Positions 17,464 to 26,334 of a DNA stretch of 64,000 nt are shown here, in pieces. Position 1 is the first letter of the stretch; every line of letters begins with the position of its first letter. The stretch lies in contig MUKC01000004.1 of assembly GCA_002049795.1 (NCBI GenBank), positions 1 to 64,000 on the forward strand, in the 5' to 3' direction. The DNA comes from Desulfobacca sp. 4484_104. Its GTDB lineage: Bacteria; Desulfobacterota; Desulfobaccia; Desulfobaccales; Desulfobaccaceae. The notes beneath the pieces were generated by a model. It was not told the DNA's origin, did not search any database, and saw nothing but the letters and a program-made list of their open reading frames with translations. A program made the position numbers and the translations under genes.

Positions 17464-18621
17464 TTAGGCTAACGCCGCCACCTTGTGCGCCGCGTCCAGC
17501 ATGTCAGAGGCCACCGTGAAGTCGAGGCCCGAGTCTTTTAACAGGTCGCGGCCGATCTCGCAGCGGGTGCCTTCCAGGCGGATAATGATCGGCACCTGGA
17601 CTTGGACCTGTTTGACCGCCTCCAACACCCCCTGGGCCAGGACATCGCAGCGCAGGATGCCGCCGAAGATATTGATCAGGATGGCCTTGACCCGCGGGTC
17701 GCCCAATATGATGCGAAAGCCATTGGTGATCATGTCGGCGCTGGCGCCGCCGCCGACGTCCAGAAAGTTGGCCGGTTCCGCGCCGGCCAGCTTGATCAGG
17801 TCCATGGTGGCCATGGCCAGGCCGGCGCCGTTGACCATCGCCCCCACCGTGCCATCCAGCCGGATGTAGTTGAGATTGTGTTTCTTGGCCTCCAGTTCGA
17901 GGGGATCGATTTCGTTCGGGTCTTCGAGTTCAATCAAGTCCTTATGGCGATACAAGGCGTTATCGTCGAAATTGACCTTGGCGTCCAGGGCCAGCAGCTG
18001 ACCACCATTGGTGACCACCAACGGATTGATTTCCACCAGGGAGCAGTCATAGGCCATGAACATCTGGTAAAGATTGGTGATAAAATTGGAGGCGGTGCGG
18101 ATCAAGGCCCCATCCAGCCCCACCCCAAAGGCCAGGTTGCGGGTCTGGTAGGGCATCAGACCCACTGCCGGGTCAATGGCCTCCTTGACAATCAACTCCG
18201 GGGTCCGGGCCGCCACTTCTTCGATCTCCATGCCCCCGGCGGCGCTCATCATGATCACCGGCCGGGCCTGGGCGCGATCAATGACGATGCCCAGATAAAG
18301 CTCCTGCTTGATGTCCAGGGCCTGTTCCACCAGGACCTTTTTGACCACCCGGCCTTCCGGCCCGGTCTGATGGGTCACCAGGGTCATACCCAGGATGGCT
18401 TCGGCCAGTTGCCGGACCTCATTTAGGTCGGCCGCGACCTTGACTCCCCCCCCCTTACCGCGGCCGCCAGCATGGATCTGGGCCTTGACTACATAAGTCA
18501 TGCCCCCGAGGGCTTCGGCAATCTGATAAGCCTCATGGGGGTCTGTCGCCACCCCCCCTTGGGGGATGGGCACGTTGAATTTTTTTAATAACTGTTTAGC
18601 CTGATATTCGTGGATTTTCAT
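17464..18621 (-). CDS. sucC: succinyl-CoA synthetase beta subunit
   Basis: 385 residues starting MKIHEYQAKQLLKKFNVPIPQGGVA, the standard SucC N-terminus, with the ATP-grasp domain (VKAQIHAGGRGKGGGVK) and the C-terminal ligase domain (FLDVGGGASADMITNGF, INIFGGILRCDVLAQG). It provides the nucleotide and succinate sites of succinyl-CoA synthetase. It is first in a sucC-sucD pair, with a promoter-like sequence about 60 bases upstream. Confidence 0.97.
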   Translation of the reverse strand: MKIHEYQAKQLLKKFNVPIPQGGVATDPHEAYQIAEALGGMTYVVKAQIHAGGRGKGGGVKVAADLNEVRQLAEAILGMTLVTHQTGPEGRVVKKVLVEQALDIKQELYLGIVIDRAQARPVIMMSAAGGMEIEEVAARTPELIVKEAIDPAVGLMPYQTRNLAFGVGLDGALIRTASNFITNLYQMFMAYDCSLVEINPLVVTNGGQLLALDAKVNFDDNALYRHKDLIELEDPNEIDPLELEAKKHNLNYIRLDGTVGAMVNGAGLAMATMDLIKLAGAEPANFLDVGGGASADMITNGFRIILGDPRVKAILINIFGGILRCDVLAQGVLEAVKQVQVQVPIIIRLEGTRCEIGRDLLKDSGLDFTVASDMLDAAHKVAALA

Positions 18622-18678
18622 GTTTTGTCCTTTGCCCAGAGAATCTCCCGATAGTGCAGAATATTATAAACTGTGTTC

Positions 18679-18707
18679 ATTTAAATATAATCTACTAATG
18701 CCGTCAA
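18679..18707 (-). promoter_or_regulatory. putative promoter of sucCD
   Basis: On the minus strand TTGACG is followed by a 17-base spacer and TTAAAT, about 58 bases before sucC. A TATAAT also occurs nearby (18663-18668) without a good -35 element. Pattern match only. Confidence 0.4.
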
Positions 18708-18744
18708 CCTCAAATTCACAGAATTATTTCGTGGTGCCGGGCCA

Positions 18745-18942
18745 TTAGTCGGAAAACCCGTGTTTAAAGGAAATTTCCAGGCCCTGTCGATCCAGGTACT
18801 CCAAAAATAGATCCACAAAATGGGCCGCCGACACCTTCCAGGCTGCGGCATAGGGCTGGAATTCCCGAGGAATCAGTTCCAGATTTTCCCTGATAAATTC
18901 CTCTTTCAGCCGCATCAGATCAATTACTTGCCGAAATTCCAT
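18745..18942 (-). CDS. small protein of unknown function
   Basis: 65 residues, predicted mostly helical and soluble (MEFRQVIDLMRLKEEF, then FVDLFLEYLDRQGLEISFKHGFSD). I do not recognise a family. It begins 43 bases after the lipoprotein stop on the same strand, with a strong GC hairpin (CCCCGC/GCGGGG) between them, so it may be co-transcribed with it. Codon use looks like the surrounding genes and the frame is not a shadow of another gene, which supports it being real. Confidence 0.55.
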   Translation of the reverse strand: MEFRQVIDLMRLKEEFIRENLELIPREFQPYAAAWKVSAAHFVDLFLEYLDRQGLEISFKHGFSD

Positions 18943-18985
18943 ATCAGCTCACAGTGGTCGGGGTCTCCCCCGCTGGCCGGCGGGG

Positions 18986-19708
18986 TTAAAGGATCAGGTT
19001 TAAATTATAGGTCTTTTCCGTTTCTTTCTCTTTAATTTGTAATCTTAACACTTGCGGCCGTCCCGCTTCGGCGGGAAACAGGATAATGCCTTGCGCCATT
19101 TCCTGCGGCTTGATGGGATTATTGCTCAGACTCCGGTTATAAAGGTCCTCGGTAATCGTCCGGCCCAGGTCAGAACTGCCTCCGCTTCCGGCTCCCAGGA
19201 CGGCGCCGGTCGCGGCCCCGGCCACCGCACCGCGCATGGCGTAATCACCGGCATCGCGGCCCGCGACTACCCCAACCGCAGCGCCGATCAGGGCACCGGC
19301 CGCTCCACCCAAAAATCCACCCTTGGCAAAGCCGCGCACTGCTTCGGGAAAGTCGGAGGCCTGGCTGACCCGATCATAGGCGATCTGATCATCCAGCACC
19401 GGGAATAATTCATTATGATAGTTGACTAAAAAAGTCTGACTGGGATTGATCTGTAAGGTCTGGGAGCCCTGATTGTCAAAGACTACCTGGACCGGCAATA
19501 ACCCGGCTCTGATTATGTTGAAGCCAAAGGCAGCCCGGGCTTCCTCTATCTGGTCCCAGGCTCGGGCCGCGATAGCAGTGCCATTGATTTGCTGCATATT
19601 GGGATAGGCCTGGGGCAATTTAAACGGGGTTACCCGCGACTGATAAGTGGCACAGCCCATGAAGATCAGCGCGGTAATAACCAGGCAGACATGCAATGGT
19701 CGGCGCAT
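18986..19708 (-). CDS. glycine-zipper lipoprotein
   Basis: 240 residues. A short basic and hydrophobic signal peptide ends in IFMGC, giving a lipid-modified Cys19. Residues about 130-175 form a glycine/alanine zipper (GFAKGGFLGGAAGALIGAAVGVVAG then GAVAGAATGAVLGAG) like outer-membrane-associated glycine-zipper proteins, which insert in or span membranes. The flanking domains are beta-rich. Function is unknown; envelope integrity is a guess. It is transcribed in the same direction as ymdB upstream. Confidence 0.75.
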   Translation of the reverse strand: MRRPLHVCLVITALIFMGCATYQSRVTPFKLPQAYPNMQQINGTAIAARAWDQIEEARAAFGFNIIRAGLLPVQVVFDNQGSQTLQINPSQTFLVNYHNELFPVLDDQIAYDRVSQASDFPEAVRGFAKGGFLGGAAGALIGAAVGVVAGRDAGDYAMRGAVAGAATGAVLGAGSGGSSDLGRTITEDLYNRSLSNNPIKPQEMAQGIILFPAEAGRPQVLRLQIKEKETEKTYNLNLIL

Positions 19709-19742
19709 TTTTATTACTCCAGATATTTTTATAAGTTAATCA

Positions 19743-20522
19743 TTAACTTAACGGCAATTGGATTCTATTCAGGGCAAGACAATGCCCTTTGGCATCGATG
19801 TCTAGCACCACCCCCTGTAATTGGATATTTTGAGTGGCTACTTTAAATTGTTGCGGGCGCTGAGTCAAGAAGCGCTTGATAATGACATCCTTATTCATGC
19901 CGATCACCGAATCACAGGGGCCGGTAAAGCCGGCGTCGGTAAGATACCCCGTCCCTCCGGGCAGGATGCGTTCATCCGCGGTCTGCACATGCGTATGAGT
20001 GCCGATCACGGCGCTGACCCGGCCGTCCAGATACCACCCCAGAGCCTGCTTTTCGCTGGTCGCCTCGGCATGGAAATCAACCAGGATAACCTTTACCTCC
20101 GGAGGGATAGTGGCCAGTTGGCGATCCGCGCACCGAAAAGGGCACTCCAACGGACTCATGAACACCCGACCTTCCAGATTGAAAATGGCCGCGGGTTCCC
20201 CGGCCGGGGTCTCGACGAGGGCCAATCCCTGTCCCGGGGTCTCGGGCGGATAATTGGCCGGACGCAACAGGCGGTCACTGGACTCCAGAAAGGGAATAAT
20301 CTCTTTATGTTTCCAGAGGTGGTTGCCGCTGGTCAGGATATCGATTCCTTGTCCCAACAGTTGCTCAGCCAGGGCTGGGGTAATGCCGATGCCACCGGCC
20401 GCATTTTCACCATTGGCGACCACCAGATCGATCTGATGCTGATCGACCACCTTGTGGAGCAGTTGGGCGATGGCCCGGCGTCCCGGTGCCCCCATGATGT
20501 CACCGATAAAAAAGATTTTCAT
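19743..20522 (-). CDS. ymdB: YmdB-family metallophosphoesterase
   Basis: 259 residues starting MKIFFIGDIMGAPGRRAI, with VVANGENAAGGIGIT, TSGNHLWKHKEI, VDFHAEATSEKQALG and IGTHTHVQTADERIL. These are the metal-ligand motifs of the YmdB/TIGR00282 family, which hydrolyses 2',3'-cyclic nucleotides. It lies directly downstream of rny, the same neighbourhood as in Firmicutes, consistent with a shared role in RNA turnover. Length matches the family. Confidence 0.92.
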   Translation of the reverse strand: MKIFFIGDIMGAPGRRAIAQLLHKVVDQHQIDLVVANGENAAGGIGITPALAEQLLGQGIDILTSGNHLWKHKEIIPFLESSDRLLRPANYPPETPGQGLALVETPAGEPAAIFNLEGRVFMSPLECPFRCADRQLATIPPEVKVILVDFHAEATSEKQALGWYLDGRVSAVIGTHTHVQTADERILPGGTGYLTDAGFTGPCDSVIGMNKDVIIKRFLTQRPQQFKVATQNIQLQGVVLDIDAKGHCLALNRIQLPLS

Positions 20523-20526
20523 TTGG

Positions 20527-20586
20527 TTTTAATTGGTAGTTTCAACTTTTTTCAACTAAAACTAAAAACCAAAACTACCAACCAGA
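20527..20586. repeat. A-rich inverted repeat between ymdB and rny
   Basis: GGTAGTTT on the left is complementary to AAACTACC on the right, with CAACTAAAACTAAAAACC in between. It resembles the repeats at 2186-2257 and 55325-55377. It may form a weak hairpin between rny and ymdB. Confidence 0.45.
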
Positions 20587-20591
20587 ACTCC

Positions 20592-22163
20592 TTACCGGGC
20601 GTATTCTACGGCCCGGGTCTCACGGATTACCGTAACCTTGATCTGTCCGGGATAGGTCAGCTTCTTTTCCACTTCTTTGGCTACCTCCCGGCTAAGCAAT
20701 ACCGCCTCCTCATCGCTGAGTTGGTCGCTGTCCACGATCAGGCGCACCTCGCGGCCGGCCTGGATGGCATAAGTCTTGCTCACGCCATTAAAGGAGCGGG
20801 CAATCTTTTCAAGTTCCTCCAGCCGTTTGACATAGGACTCCAGCATTTCCCGTCGGGCTCCCGGCCGGGCTCCGGATAGCGTATCCGCGGCTTGCACCAG
20901 GATAGCCAACAAACTTTCCGGCGGGACATCCTCATGATGAGCCGCGATGGCATGCACGACCTTGGGCGACTCGCCGTAACGTTTGGCTAATTCGGCTCCG
21001 ATCAGGGCATGCGGACCCTCGATTTCGTGGTCCACCGCTTTGCCCAGATCATGCAACAGCCCGGCCCGTTTGGCCTGTTTGACATTAACTCCCAGTTCCG
21101 AGGCCATGATACCGCACAGGAAAGCGACTTCCTTAGAATGTTGCAGGACGTTCTGGGCGAAACTGGTGCGGTATTTCAGCTTGCCCAACAGCTTGATCAA
21201 TTCCGGGTGCAGACCGTGCACGCCCACATCGAAGGTCGCTTCTTCACCTGCTTCCCGGACATTGACCTCCATTTCCTGGGTCACTTTGTCAACAATTTCC
21301 TCAACCCGGGCCGGATGAATGCGACCGTCGGTAATCAAACGCTCCAACGACAGGCGGGCCACCTCCCGGCGGATAGGATTGAACCCGGAGAGAATTACCG
21401 CCTCGGGAGTATCGTCAATGATGACGTCAATCCCGGTGGCGGCTTCAATAGCCCGGATATTACGGCCTTCTCGACCGATGATGCGGCCTTTCATCTCTTC
21501 GTTGGGTAAGTTTATTACCGACACCGTCTGCTCCGCGACATAATCACCGGCATAACGTTTGATGGCCAGGGCGATGACCTCTTTGGCCTTCTTGTCGGCC
21601 AGTTCCCGGGCCTCGGCCTCGATCCGTTTGACCATGCGGGCGGCATCAGTCCGAACCTCCCGTTCCAAGGCCTGGAGCAGCAGACTGCGGGCTTCTTCCG
21701 AACTGATGCCGGCCAGGCGCTCCAACTGGTTTTTTTGTTCCTGGATTAATTGCTGATAACGGTTTTCCTGTTCTTGTAAGCCTCTCTCGGTCTTGACGAT
21801 GGTTTTTTCCCGCTTGGCCAATTCCGAGTCTTTGGCGTCCAGGGTAGCGGTTTTGCGTTCCAGATGCTCCTCTTTTTGCAGCAGCCGTTTCTCTAAAATA
21901 TTTAATTCTAGTCGACGTTCCCGGGCCTCCTTATCGAACTCGACTTTTAGTTGATAAAGCTGGTCCTTTGCCTGAAGACTGGCTTCCTTTCTGATGCTTT
22001 CGGCTTCTCTCCCGGCTTCGTCCAACATTTTCTTTGCCAGGCACTCCACCGATTTGACCCGGGATTCCAGGATCATTTTGCGGAGGTAGAAGCCGGCCAG
22101 CATTCCCAAGCCGCCAGTCACTACTATCACTAGCAGTATGGTCGATCCTCCCGGCCAACCCAT
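20592..22163 (-). CDS. rny: ribonuclease Y
   Basis: 523 residues. One N-terminal membrane helix ([20 protein letters not shown]), then a long coiled coil (about 30-200), a KH domain ([19 protein letters not shown], about residue 215-235) and an HD domain ([13 protein letters not shown], then [12 protein letters not shown]). It is the membrane-tethered endoribonuclease that starts mRNA decay. Length matches the family. It is followed by ymdB and preceded by the 6S RNA and zapA, a conserved neighbourhood. Confidence 0.96.
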   Translation of the reverse strand: MGWPGGSTILLVIVVTGGLGMLAGFYLRKMILESRVKSVECLAKKMLDEAGREAESIRKEASLQAKDQLYQLKVEFDKEARERRLELNILEKRLLQKEEHLERKTATLDAKDSELAKREKTIVKTERGLQEQENRYQQLIQEQKNQLERLAGISSEEARSLLLQALEREVRTDAARMVKRIEAEARELADKKAKEVIALAIKRYAGDYVAEQTVSVINLPNEEMKGRIIGREGRNIRAIEAATGIDVIIDDTPEAVILSGFNPIRREVARLSLERLITDGRIHPARVEEIVDKVTQEMEVNVREAGEEATFDVGVHGLHPELIKLLGKLKYRTSFAQNVLQHSKEVAFLCGIMASELGVNVKQAKRAGLLHDLGKAVDHEIEGPHALIGAELAKRYGESPKVVHAIAAHHEDVPPESLLAILVQAADTLSGARPGARREMLESYVKRLEELEKIARSFNGVSKTYAIQAGREVRLIVDSDQLSDEEAVLLSREVAKEVEKKLTYPGQIKVTVIRETRAVEYAR

Positions 22164-22429
22164 AGTGGTTCTCCCCTCTATATTGATTACTGCTTCACTA
22201 TTAAGCCAGGAAGCAGATTATGTGAAAATTGTTTCAAAGCTGTTTAATGATAATTTTTTAGATTGGCGGTCGCGACCGAAAGCCGCGTGAGGCTGGATCA
22301 ACAGGGCGGGAGAAAACCATGATCGGGTCAGCCGTGATCAGGCTAACCTAAATATAAAAATCTGCTATAAGATATTGCTCGAGGTAAACAATACCCCAGC
22401 GCGGTACAGACTTTGATTAACCTCCTTTC

Positions 22430-22673
22430 TTTGAAGCCTGACCTTGCCTGGAGGGAATTGAAGATCCCCCTCCGGGAGAGGTTTTTACCTCCACAAGATC
22501 TTGTTTTCTATGTAAAACCATCCCCGCAGGTGGTAATAGCTTAACCTGATATTTGGGGCCCGAATACTCTTACATCCGCCCCGGGCACCGATAATACGGT
22601 GTTCTCCAGTCTGAGGACTCCCTGGCAAACTAGGAGTCACGACCTGGCCCAAAAAATTTCGCTTCCCCCACAA
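22430..22673 (-). other. gene-free structured stretch downstream of 6S RNA
   Basis: Read on the minus strand, this stretch contains several short hairpins in a row: GACTCC/GGAGTC (22616-22638), CACCG-tattat-CGGTG (22586-22601), GGGGC/GCCCC flanking an AT-rich loop, and GAGGT-aaa-ACCTC near 22480. An open frame of 62 codons at 22485-22673 has no recognisable protein features. It may be the 3' part of the 6S transcript, a rho-independent termination region, or a separate RNA. 22164-22429 shows nothing beyond AT-rich sequence. Confidence 0.35.
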
Positions 22674-22676
22674 ATA

Positions 22677-22832
22677 ATGCCGTGTTAACAGGAAGTTTTG
22701 AACCTCTAAAGTTCAAGTGGGTCTCTATGGTTGCTCCTTCAGGCTTTCCCTTTCGGGCCCTGCACAACGGAGTCCACCCGAAACCCGGTTTTGTAGTGTT
22801 GGAACATCAACTAATCTGTTAATCACGAGCAT
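22677..22832 (-). ncRNA. ssrS: 6S RNA (SsrS)
   Basis: Between zapA and rny, as in many proteobacteria. The ends pair in a closing stem: ATGC-CGTG-TTAACAG on both arms (22832 to 22816 with 22691 to 22677), interrupted by two single-base bulges. Inside, TTTCGGG pairs with CCCGAAA (22777-22783 with 22751-22757) as the apical stem, and near the 3' side the small hairpin TTGAAC...GTTCAA (22698-22716) follows CCCA, as in the 3' central-bubble arm of E. coli 6S (CACCTTGAACCAAGGGTTCAAG). 6S binds the sigma-70 holoenzyme as a promoter mimic. Ends are approximate; the 5' arm overlaps the zapA stop. Confidence 0.7.
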
Positions 22833-23122
22833 CGCAGGGGAAGCGAACTGCGCATCTCGATTAATTTTATTAAATGTTGCGATTTGGTTTCAACTTCCCT
22901 TTGGAGTTGCTGGTAATCCTCCTTAATCTCCACATATTCATAAGCCAGGTTGAGGGCAGCCATAATAGCCACCTCCAAAGGAGATATAGCGGGCAAGGCC
23001 TGCCTGATTTCTTTGATTTGGTCATCCACCAGACGGGTGATGGATTCAATCCGTCCGGGGGGCGCCTCACTTTTCAGGGTGATCGGCCGACCCAGTATCT
23101 CAATCTTTATAGTTTCCGGCAC
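22823..23122 (-). CDS. zapA: cell division protein ZapA
   Basis: 99 residues. The N-terminal beta-rich part (IKIEILGRPITLKSEAPPGRIESITRLVDDQIKEI) and the C-terminal coiled coil (LNLAYEYVEIKEDYQQLQREVETKSQHL) are typical of ZapA, which bundles FtsZ filaments at the division site. It follows zapB by 17 bases, and the predicted 6S RNA begins within its last codons. Confidence 0.9.
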   Translation of the reverse strand: MPETIKIEILGRPITLKSEAPPGRIESITRLVDDQIKEIRQALPAISPLEVAIMAALNLAYEYVEIKEDYQQLQREVETKSQHLIKLIEMRSSLPLRCS

Positions 23123-23139
23123 CAGTAAATAATTACTCC

Positions 23140-23370
23140 TTAGGTTTCGGCGCCGAGGCTTCCTAATTTGTGCAACAGCTGGTCTATGCGCTGCTTTACC
23201 AACTCCCGCTCTCGGCCTATTTTGTCGAGATTTTCCTGAGCCTCCTTGAGCGCCTGCTCCTTTTCCTGCAGAGATTTAAGTAGAGAGGCATTATCCGTTT
23301 TCAAAGTTTGGTACTGAGTGAGGATCTGTTCCAGTCGGTTCTCCAAGACTTCAAAGAGCTCTAGTGACAC
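23140..23370 (-). CDS. zapB: ZapB-like coiled-coil cell division protein
   Basis: 76 residues, coiled coil for nearly its whole length (LENRLEQILTQYQTLKTDNASLLKSLQEKE as heptads). Size, heptad pattern and position directly before zapA suggest ZapB, a FtsZ-ring/ZapA-associated factor. Sequence identity in such proteins is weak, so the family call rests mainly on context. Confidence 0.7.
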   Translation of the reverse strand: MSLELFEVLENRLEQILTQYQTLKTDNASLLKSLQEKEQALKEAQENLDKIGRERELVKQRIDQLLHKLGSLGAET

Positions 23371-23401
23371 TCCCGCTTCCCCTTTAGTTTCTATGGGATT
23401 G

Positions 23402-23429
23402 ATTTTATTCGATACAGATAAAAAGTCAA
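23402..23429 (-). promoter_or_regulatory. putative promoter of zapB-zapA-6S
   Basis: On the minus strand TTGACT (23424-23429), a 16-base spacer and TAAAAT (23402-23407) lie about 30 bases before zapB. The -35 element overlaps the recD2 stop codon. Pattern match only. Confidence 0.45.
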
Positions 23430-25444
23430 GGACTTTTAGACCCTGATCCAGTCAAGCTCTGACGCAGACGTGCAGCCAAACCGGAATAGCGTTTCAAGGG
23501 CCGATCGTTGCGGATGGCCATGCTCAGGGCCTTTTTACTACCCAACAGGACGACCAGCCGTTTGCCGCGGGTAATGGCGGTGTAGATCAGATTCCGTTGC
23601 AGCATTAAATAGTGGTGGGTGGTGAGCGCAATAACCACCGCGGGAAACTCGTTGCCTTGAGCTTTGTGGACCGACACCGCGTAGGCCAGACTTATTTCAT
23701 CCCATTCGGCCGGTTCATAACTCACTTGCCGACCCTCAAAATTAACCCTCAGTAAGTTGTTTTCAGCATCATAGCCGCTGACCAGACCGATATCCCCATT
23801 AAACACCTCTTTATCATAATTATTGCGCAGTTGCATGAGCGGCAGTCTGTGGGCCACTATCTCAAGCAATCGATCCCGTAGGATTTCCGGGTCGTCGATC
23901 TCCAGAAAGAAGAAATCCGCGCTCTGGGCCTGAGGGGGAATAATCGGAAACTGGCCCTGATTGATCCGATGGGCATTAATAACTATCAGACTCTGACGGG
24001 CCTGGCGATAGATTTCCCGCAACTGGACTACCGGGATCACCCCCGAATCCAGCAGATCTTTGAGGACATTACCCGGACCGACCGAGGGCAACTGGTGGGC
24101 ATCGCCGACCAGTATGAGGCGGGCGACCGCGGGCAGGGCCTTCAACAGGTGGTACATCAGGATGGTGTCCACCATGGAGACCTCATCGACCACCACCACA
24201 TCGGTCTTTAACGGATCCCCCGCATTGCGCCGAAAGCCTCCGGTCTGCGGCGAAAATTCCAGGCAGCGGTGAATAGTGGAGGCCTCGCTACCGGTAGCTT
24301 CGGACAGACGCTTGGCGGCCCGGCCAGTGGGCGCCAACAGGGTTACCCGGGCTCCCAACGACCGATAAATATCCGTAATGCAACTGATGATCGTGGTTTT
24401 GCCGGTTCCCGGGCCGCCGGTTATCACCAGCACCTTTTCGGTCAGGGCTGTAGTCACCGCCTGCGCCTGTTCGGCGGATAACCTTAACCGGCGGCGTTGC
24501 TGGGCCCATGCTAGGGCCTGATCCAGAGCCAGCGGCCGTTCCAATCCCGCTCCGGCGCGCAGCCGGGCCAGGAGCTGGGCAATGCCGGTTTCGGCCACAA
24601 AAAACGGTTTGCGGTAGATGCCGGTCTCTCCTCCCTCCAGACGCTCAATCACCAGGTGACCCTCCTGCACCTGGCTCTCCAAGGCGGCTTCCAGGGCTGG
24701 CACTTCGGATTCCAACAACTCTTGGGCCTTGGTGATCAATAGCTTACGAGGGACATAGACGTGCCCTTGTTTGGCCAACTGGTCCAGGCTGTAAAGCAGA
24801 CCCGCGGCCAGGCGAGCCGGTGATTGACGATCAATGTTGAGGCGGGCGGCCAGGCGGTCGGCAGTAAGGAAGCCGATGCCGTAGACCTCGGTGGCCAGTT
24901 GATAGGGGTTGTCGCTGACTATCTGGATGGCCTGCGCACCGTACTGTTTATAAATCTTGGTGGCATAGGCCACACTCACCCCATGCTCCTGGAGAAACAG
25001 CATGACCTCGCGAATGTCTTTCTGGGTTTCCCAGGCCGCCTGAATCTGGGCGGCGCGTTTACTGCCAATCCCGGGGACTTCCTGTAAGCGTTGGGGGTAG
25101 TTATCTATAATATCCAGAGTTTGCGGGCCGAATTGCTTGACCAGACGTGCGGCCAATTCGGGACCGATGCCGTGAATAAAACCGGAACCCAAGTATTTTT
25201 GGATTCCGGCAGCCGTGGCCGGGACTACCGAGGTCCACCAGAGCACCTGGAACTGCTCGCCAAAGCGGGGGTGAACCGCCCAGCGTCCCTTAAGACGCAG
25301 TTGCTCGCCTTCCTGGATACCAGTCAGGGGTCCGACTACTGTGACCAGGTCAGGGCGGCCCTTGGTCTTGAGACGGGCTACGGTAAAGTGACTCACCGGA
25401 TCAGTAAAGCTGATCCGTTCCACCTGCCCGGCCAGCGTGGCCAA
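23426..25444 (-). CDS. recD2: RecD2-type DNA helicase
   Basis: 672-residue superfamily 1B 5'-3' helicase. The N-terminal OB-like part (LAGQVERISFTDPVSHFTVARLK), helix-hairpin-helix repeats (VPGIGSKRAAQI, YGIGFLTADRLAARL), Walker A VITGGPGTGKTTII, Walker B VVVDEVSMVD, VGDAHQLPSVGPG and the C-terminal AYAVSVHKAQGNEFPAVV and YTAITRGKR identify RecD2/YrrC, found in bacteria that lack RecBC partners for it. Start: no ATG or GTG lies in frame upstream before a stop; TTG 25444 gives the usual RecD2 N-terminus. It is slightly shorter than most family members. Confidence 0.93.
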   Translation of the reverse strand: MATLAGQVERISFTDPVSHFTVARLKTKGRPDLVTVVGPLTGIQEGEQLRLKGRWAVHPRFGEQFQVLWWTSVVPATAAGIQKYLGSGFIHGIGPELAARLVKQFGPQTLDIIDNYPQRLQEVPGIGSKRAAQIQAAWETQKDIREVMLFLQEHGVSVAYATKIYKQYGAQAIQIVSDNPYQLATEVYGIGFLTADRLAARLNIDRQSPARLAAGLLYSLDQLAKQGHVYVPRKLLITKAQELLESEVPALEAALESQVQEGHLVIERLEGGETGIYRKPFFVAETGIAQLLARLRAGAGLERPLALDQALAWAQQRRRLRLSAEQAQAVTTALTEKVLVITGGPGTGKTTIISCITDIYRSLGARVTLLAPTGRAAKRLSEATGSEASTIHRCLEFSPQTGGFRRNAGDPLKTDVVVVDEVSMVDTILMYHLLKALPAVARLILVGDAHQLPSVGPGNVLKDLLDSGVIPVVQLREIYRQARQSLIVINAHRINQGQFPIIPPQAQSADFFFLEIDDPEILRDRLLEIVAHRLPLMQLRNNYDKEVFNGDIGLVSGYDAENNLLRVNFEGRQVSYEPAEWDEISLAYAVSVHKAQGNEFPAVVIALTTHHYLMLQRNLIYTAITRGKRLVVLLGSKKALSMAIRNDRPLKRYSGLAARLRQSLTGSGSKSP

Positions 25445-25617
25445 ATCATCAGGATGCGATGGTTCTGGAATTGTAGTTAAGAAGGAAAGAAGACTTGCCG
25501 GTGATTATCAAGATTTTTGGCACTAGGGACTATGAGGAGAGGGTCTTAACCAACCAGAGATTGTCTAATGCTCTGTTAAGTTTATCGGGCTGAATATCCG
25601 CATCTGACCTGGTTGCC

Positions 25618-26076
25618 TCAGTCGCCGCCGTCGTCCCCGGTCTCGAGCCTTTCTTGACACTGGGGACAGACGCCCTGGACTTCCAGGGTATGGGTTTTAA
25701 CCAGATAACCAAACCTCCAGGCCAGTTTCTGTTCCACACAAATCAGCAGCGGATCTTCAAATTCGACAATTGCTCCGCATTTCAGGCAGCGCAGGTGGCA
25801 ATGATGCGGCTGACCATAGATGGACTCGTAGTGCCAATGACCGTCGGTGAAATCGACTTCACGAATCAGGCCGCAATCCAACAACAGCGGTAGAGTTCGA
25901 TATATAGAGGCCTTGGAAATCTTGATGCCCTGGCGGCGGAGCCTGAGATAGAGTTCGTCCACATCAAAATGGCCCGTAAAGGTGGTTATCTCCTGGAGGA
26001 TATTCTCCCGCTCCGGGGTTTGGCGTAAGCCCTGCCCCCGGATATATTCTTTAAAAATTTCTAGTTCAGATTTCAT
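25618..26076 (-). CDS. Fur-family transcriptional regulator
   Basis: 152 residues from the chosen ATG. The winged helix includes RGQGLRQTPERENILQEI and KISKASIYRTLPLLLDCGLI; the metal part has HWHYESIYGQPHHCHLRCLKCGAIVEF and the second zinc pair CPQC near the C-terminus. The family includes Fur, PerR and Zur, and the specificity cannot be read from sequence. Start: an ATG at 26109 lies inside the predicted -10 element of its promoter, so ATG 26076 is preferred. It is transcribed away from the hdrA cluster, with a palindrome between them that could be its operator. Confidence 0.92.
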   Translation of the reverse strand: MKSELEIFKEYIRGQGLRQTPERENILQEITTFTGHFDVDELYLRLRRQGIKISKASIYRTLPLLLDCGLIREVDFTDGHWHYESIYGQPHHCHLRCLKCGAIVEFEDPLLICVEQKLAWRFGYLVKTHTLEVQGVCPQCQERLETGDDGGD

Positions 26077-26109
26077 GACCACAGATAATTTATTGAGATT
26101 CAGATACAA

Positions 26110-26138
26110 ATTTTAATGATTTAGGGCTAACTTGTCAA
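26110..26138 (-). promoter_or_regulatory. putative promoter of the Fur-family gene
   Basis: Minus-strand TTGACA (26133-26138), exactly 17 bases, then TAAAAT (26110-26115). Transcription would begin near 26103, which excludes a start codon at 26109 and supports ATG 26076. Confidence 0.6.
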
Positions 26139-26280
26139 GCGAAATCGGCCAGCCCGGCCAGCTTAAATGGTAAGATTGTGCGGAAGATAACAAATCCGAC
26201 TGGCTATCGTTTCCTTTCCGCAGGCCCTTGGGCAATTGTGCAGCTTGATAATATTTTAACCCACGCTTAGGTCATTCTAG

Positions 26281-26334
26281 TGAATATTTATTCATAATTG
26301 TTATTGACAGGTCCAGGGACACAATGGTAATAAT
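26281..26334 (+). promoter_or_regulatory. putative promoter and palindromic operator of the hdrA cluster
   Basis: TTGACA at 26304-26309 with an AT-rich -10 region (TAATAA, 26328-26333). Ten bases before it is the palindrome TGAATA-TT-TATTCA (26281-26294), an AT-rich dyad of the size and kind bound by Fur/PerR-type dimers. The adjacent Fur-family gene is the obvious candidate regulator. Inference from position and pattern. Confidence 0.4.

Noticed and set aside
17602-18426. 274-codon plus-strand open frame antisense to sucC
   Set aside because: It mirrors the sucC coding frame; residue content (many His, Gln, Gly) is that of an antisense shadow in GC-rich DNA.
19821-20879. 352-codon plus-strand open frame across ymdB and rny ends
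   Set aside because: Runs antisense to two well-recognised genes, with no ribosome site or domain.
22485-22673. 62-codon minus-strand frame downstream of 6S RNA
   Set aside because: No ribosome site or domain, and the stretch folds into repeated hairpins, so an RNA or terminator is more likely.
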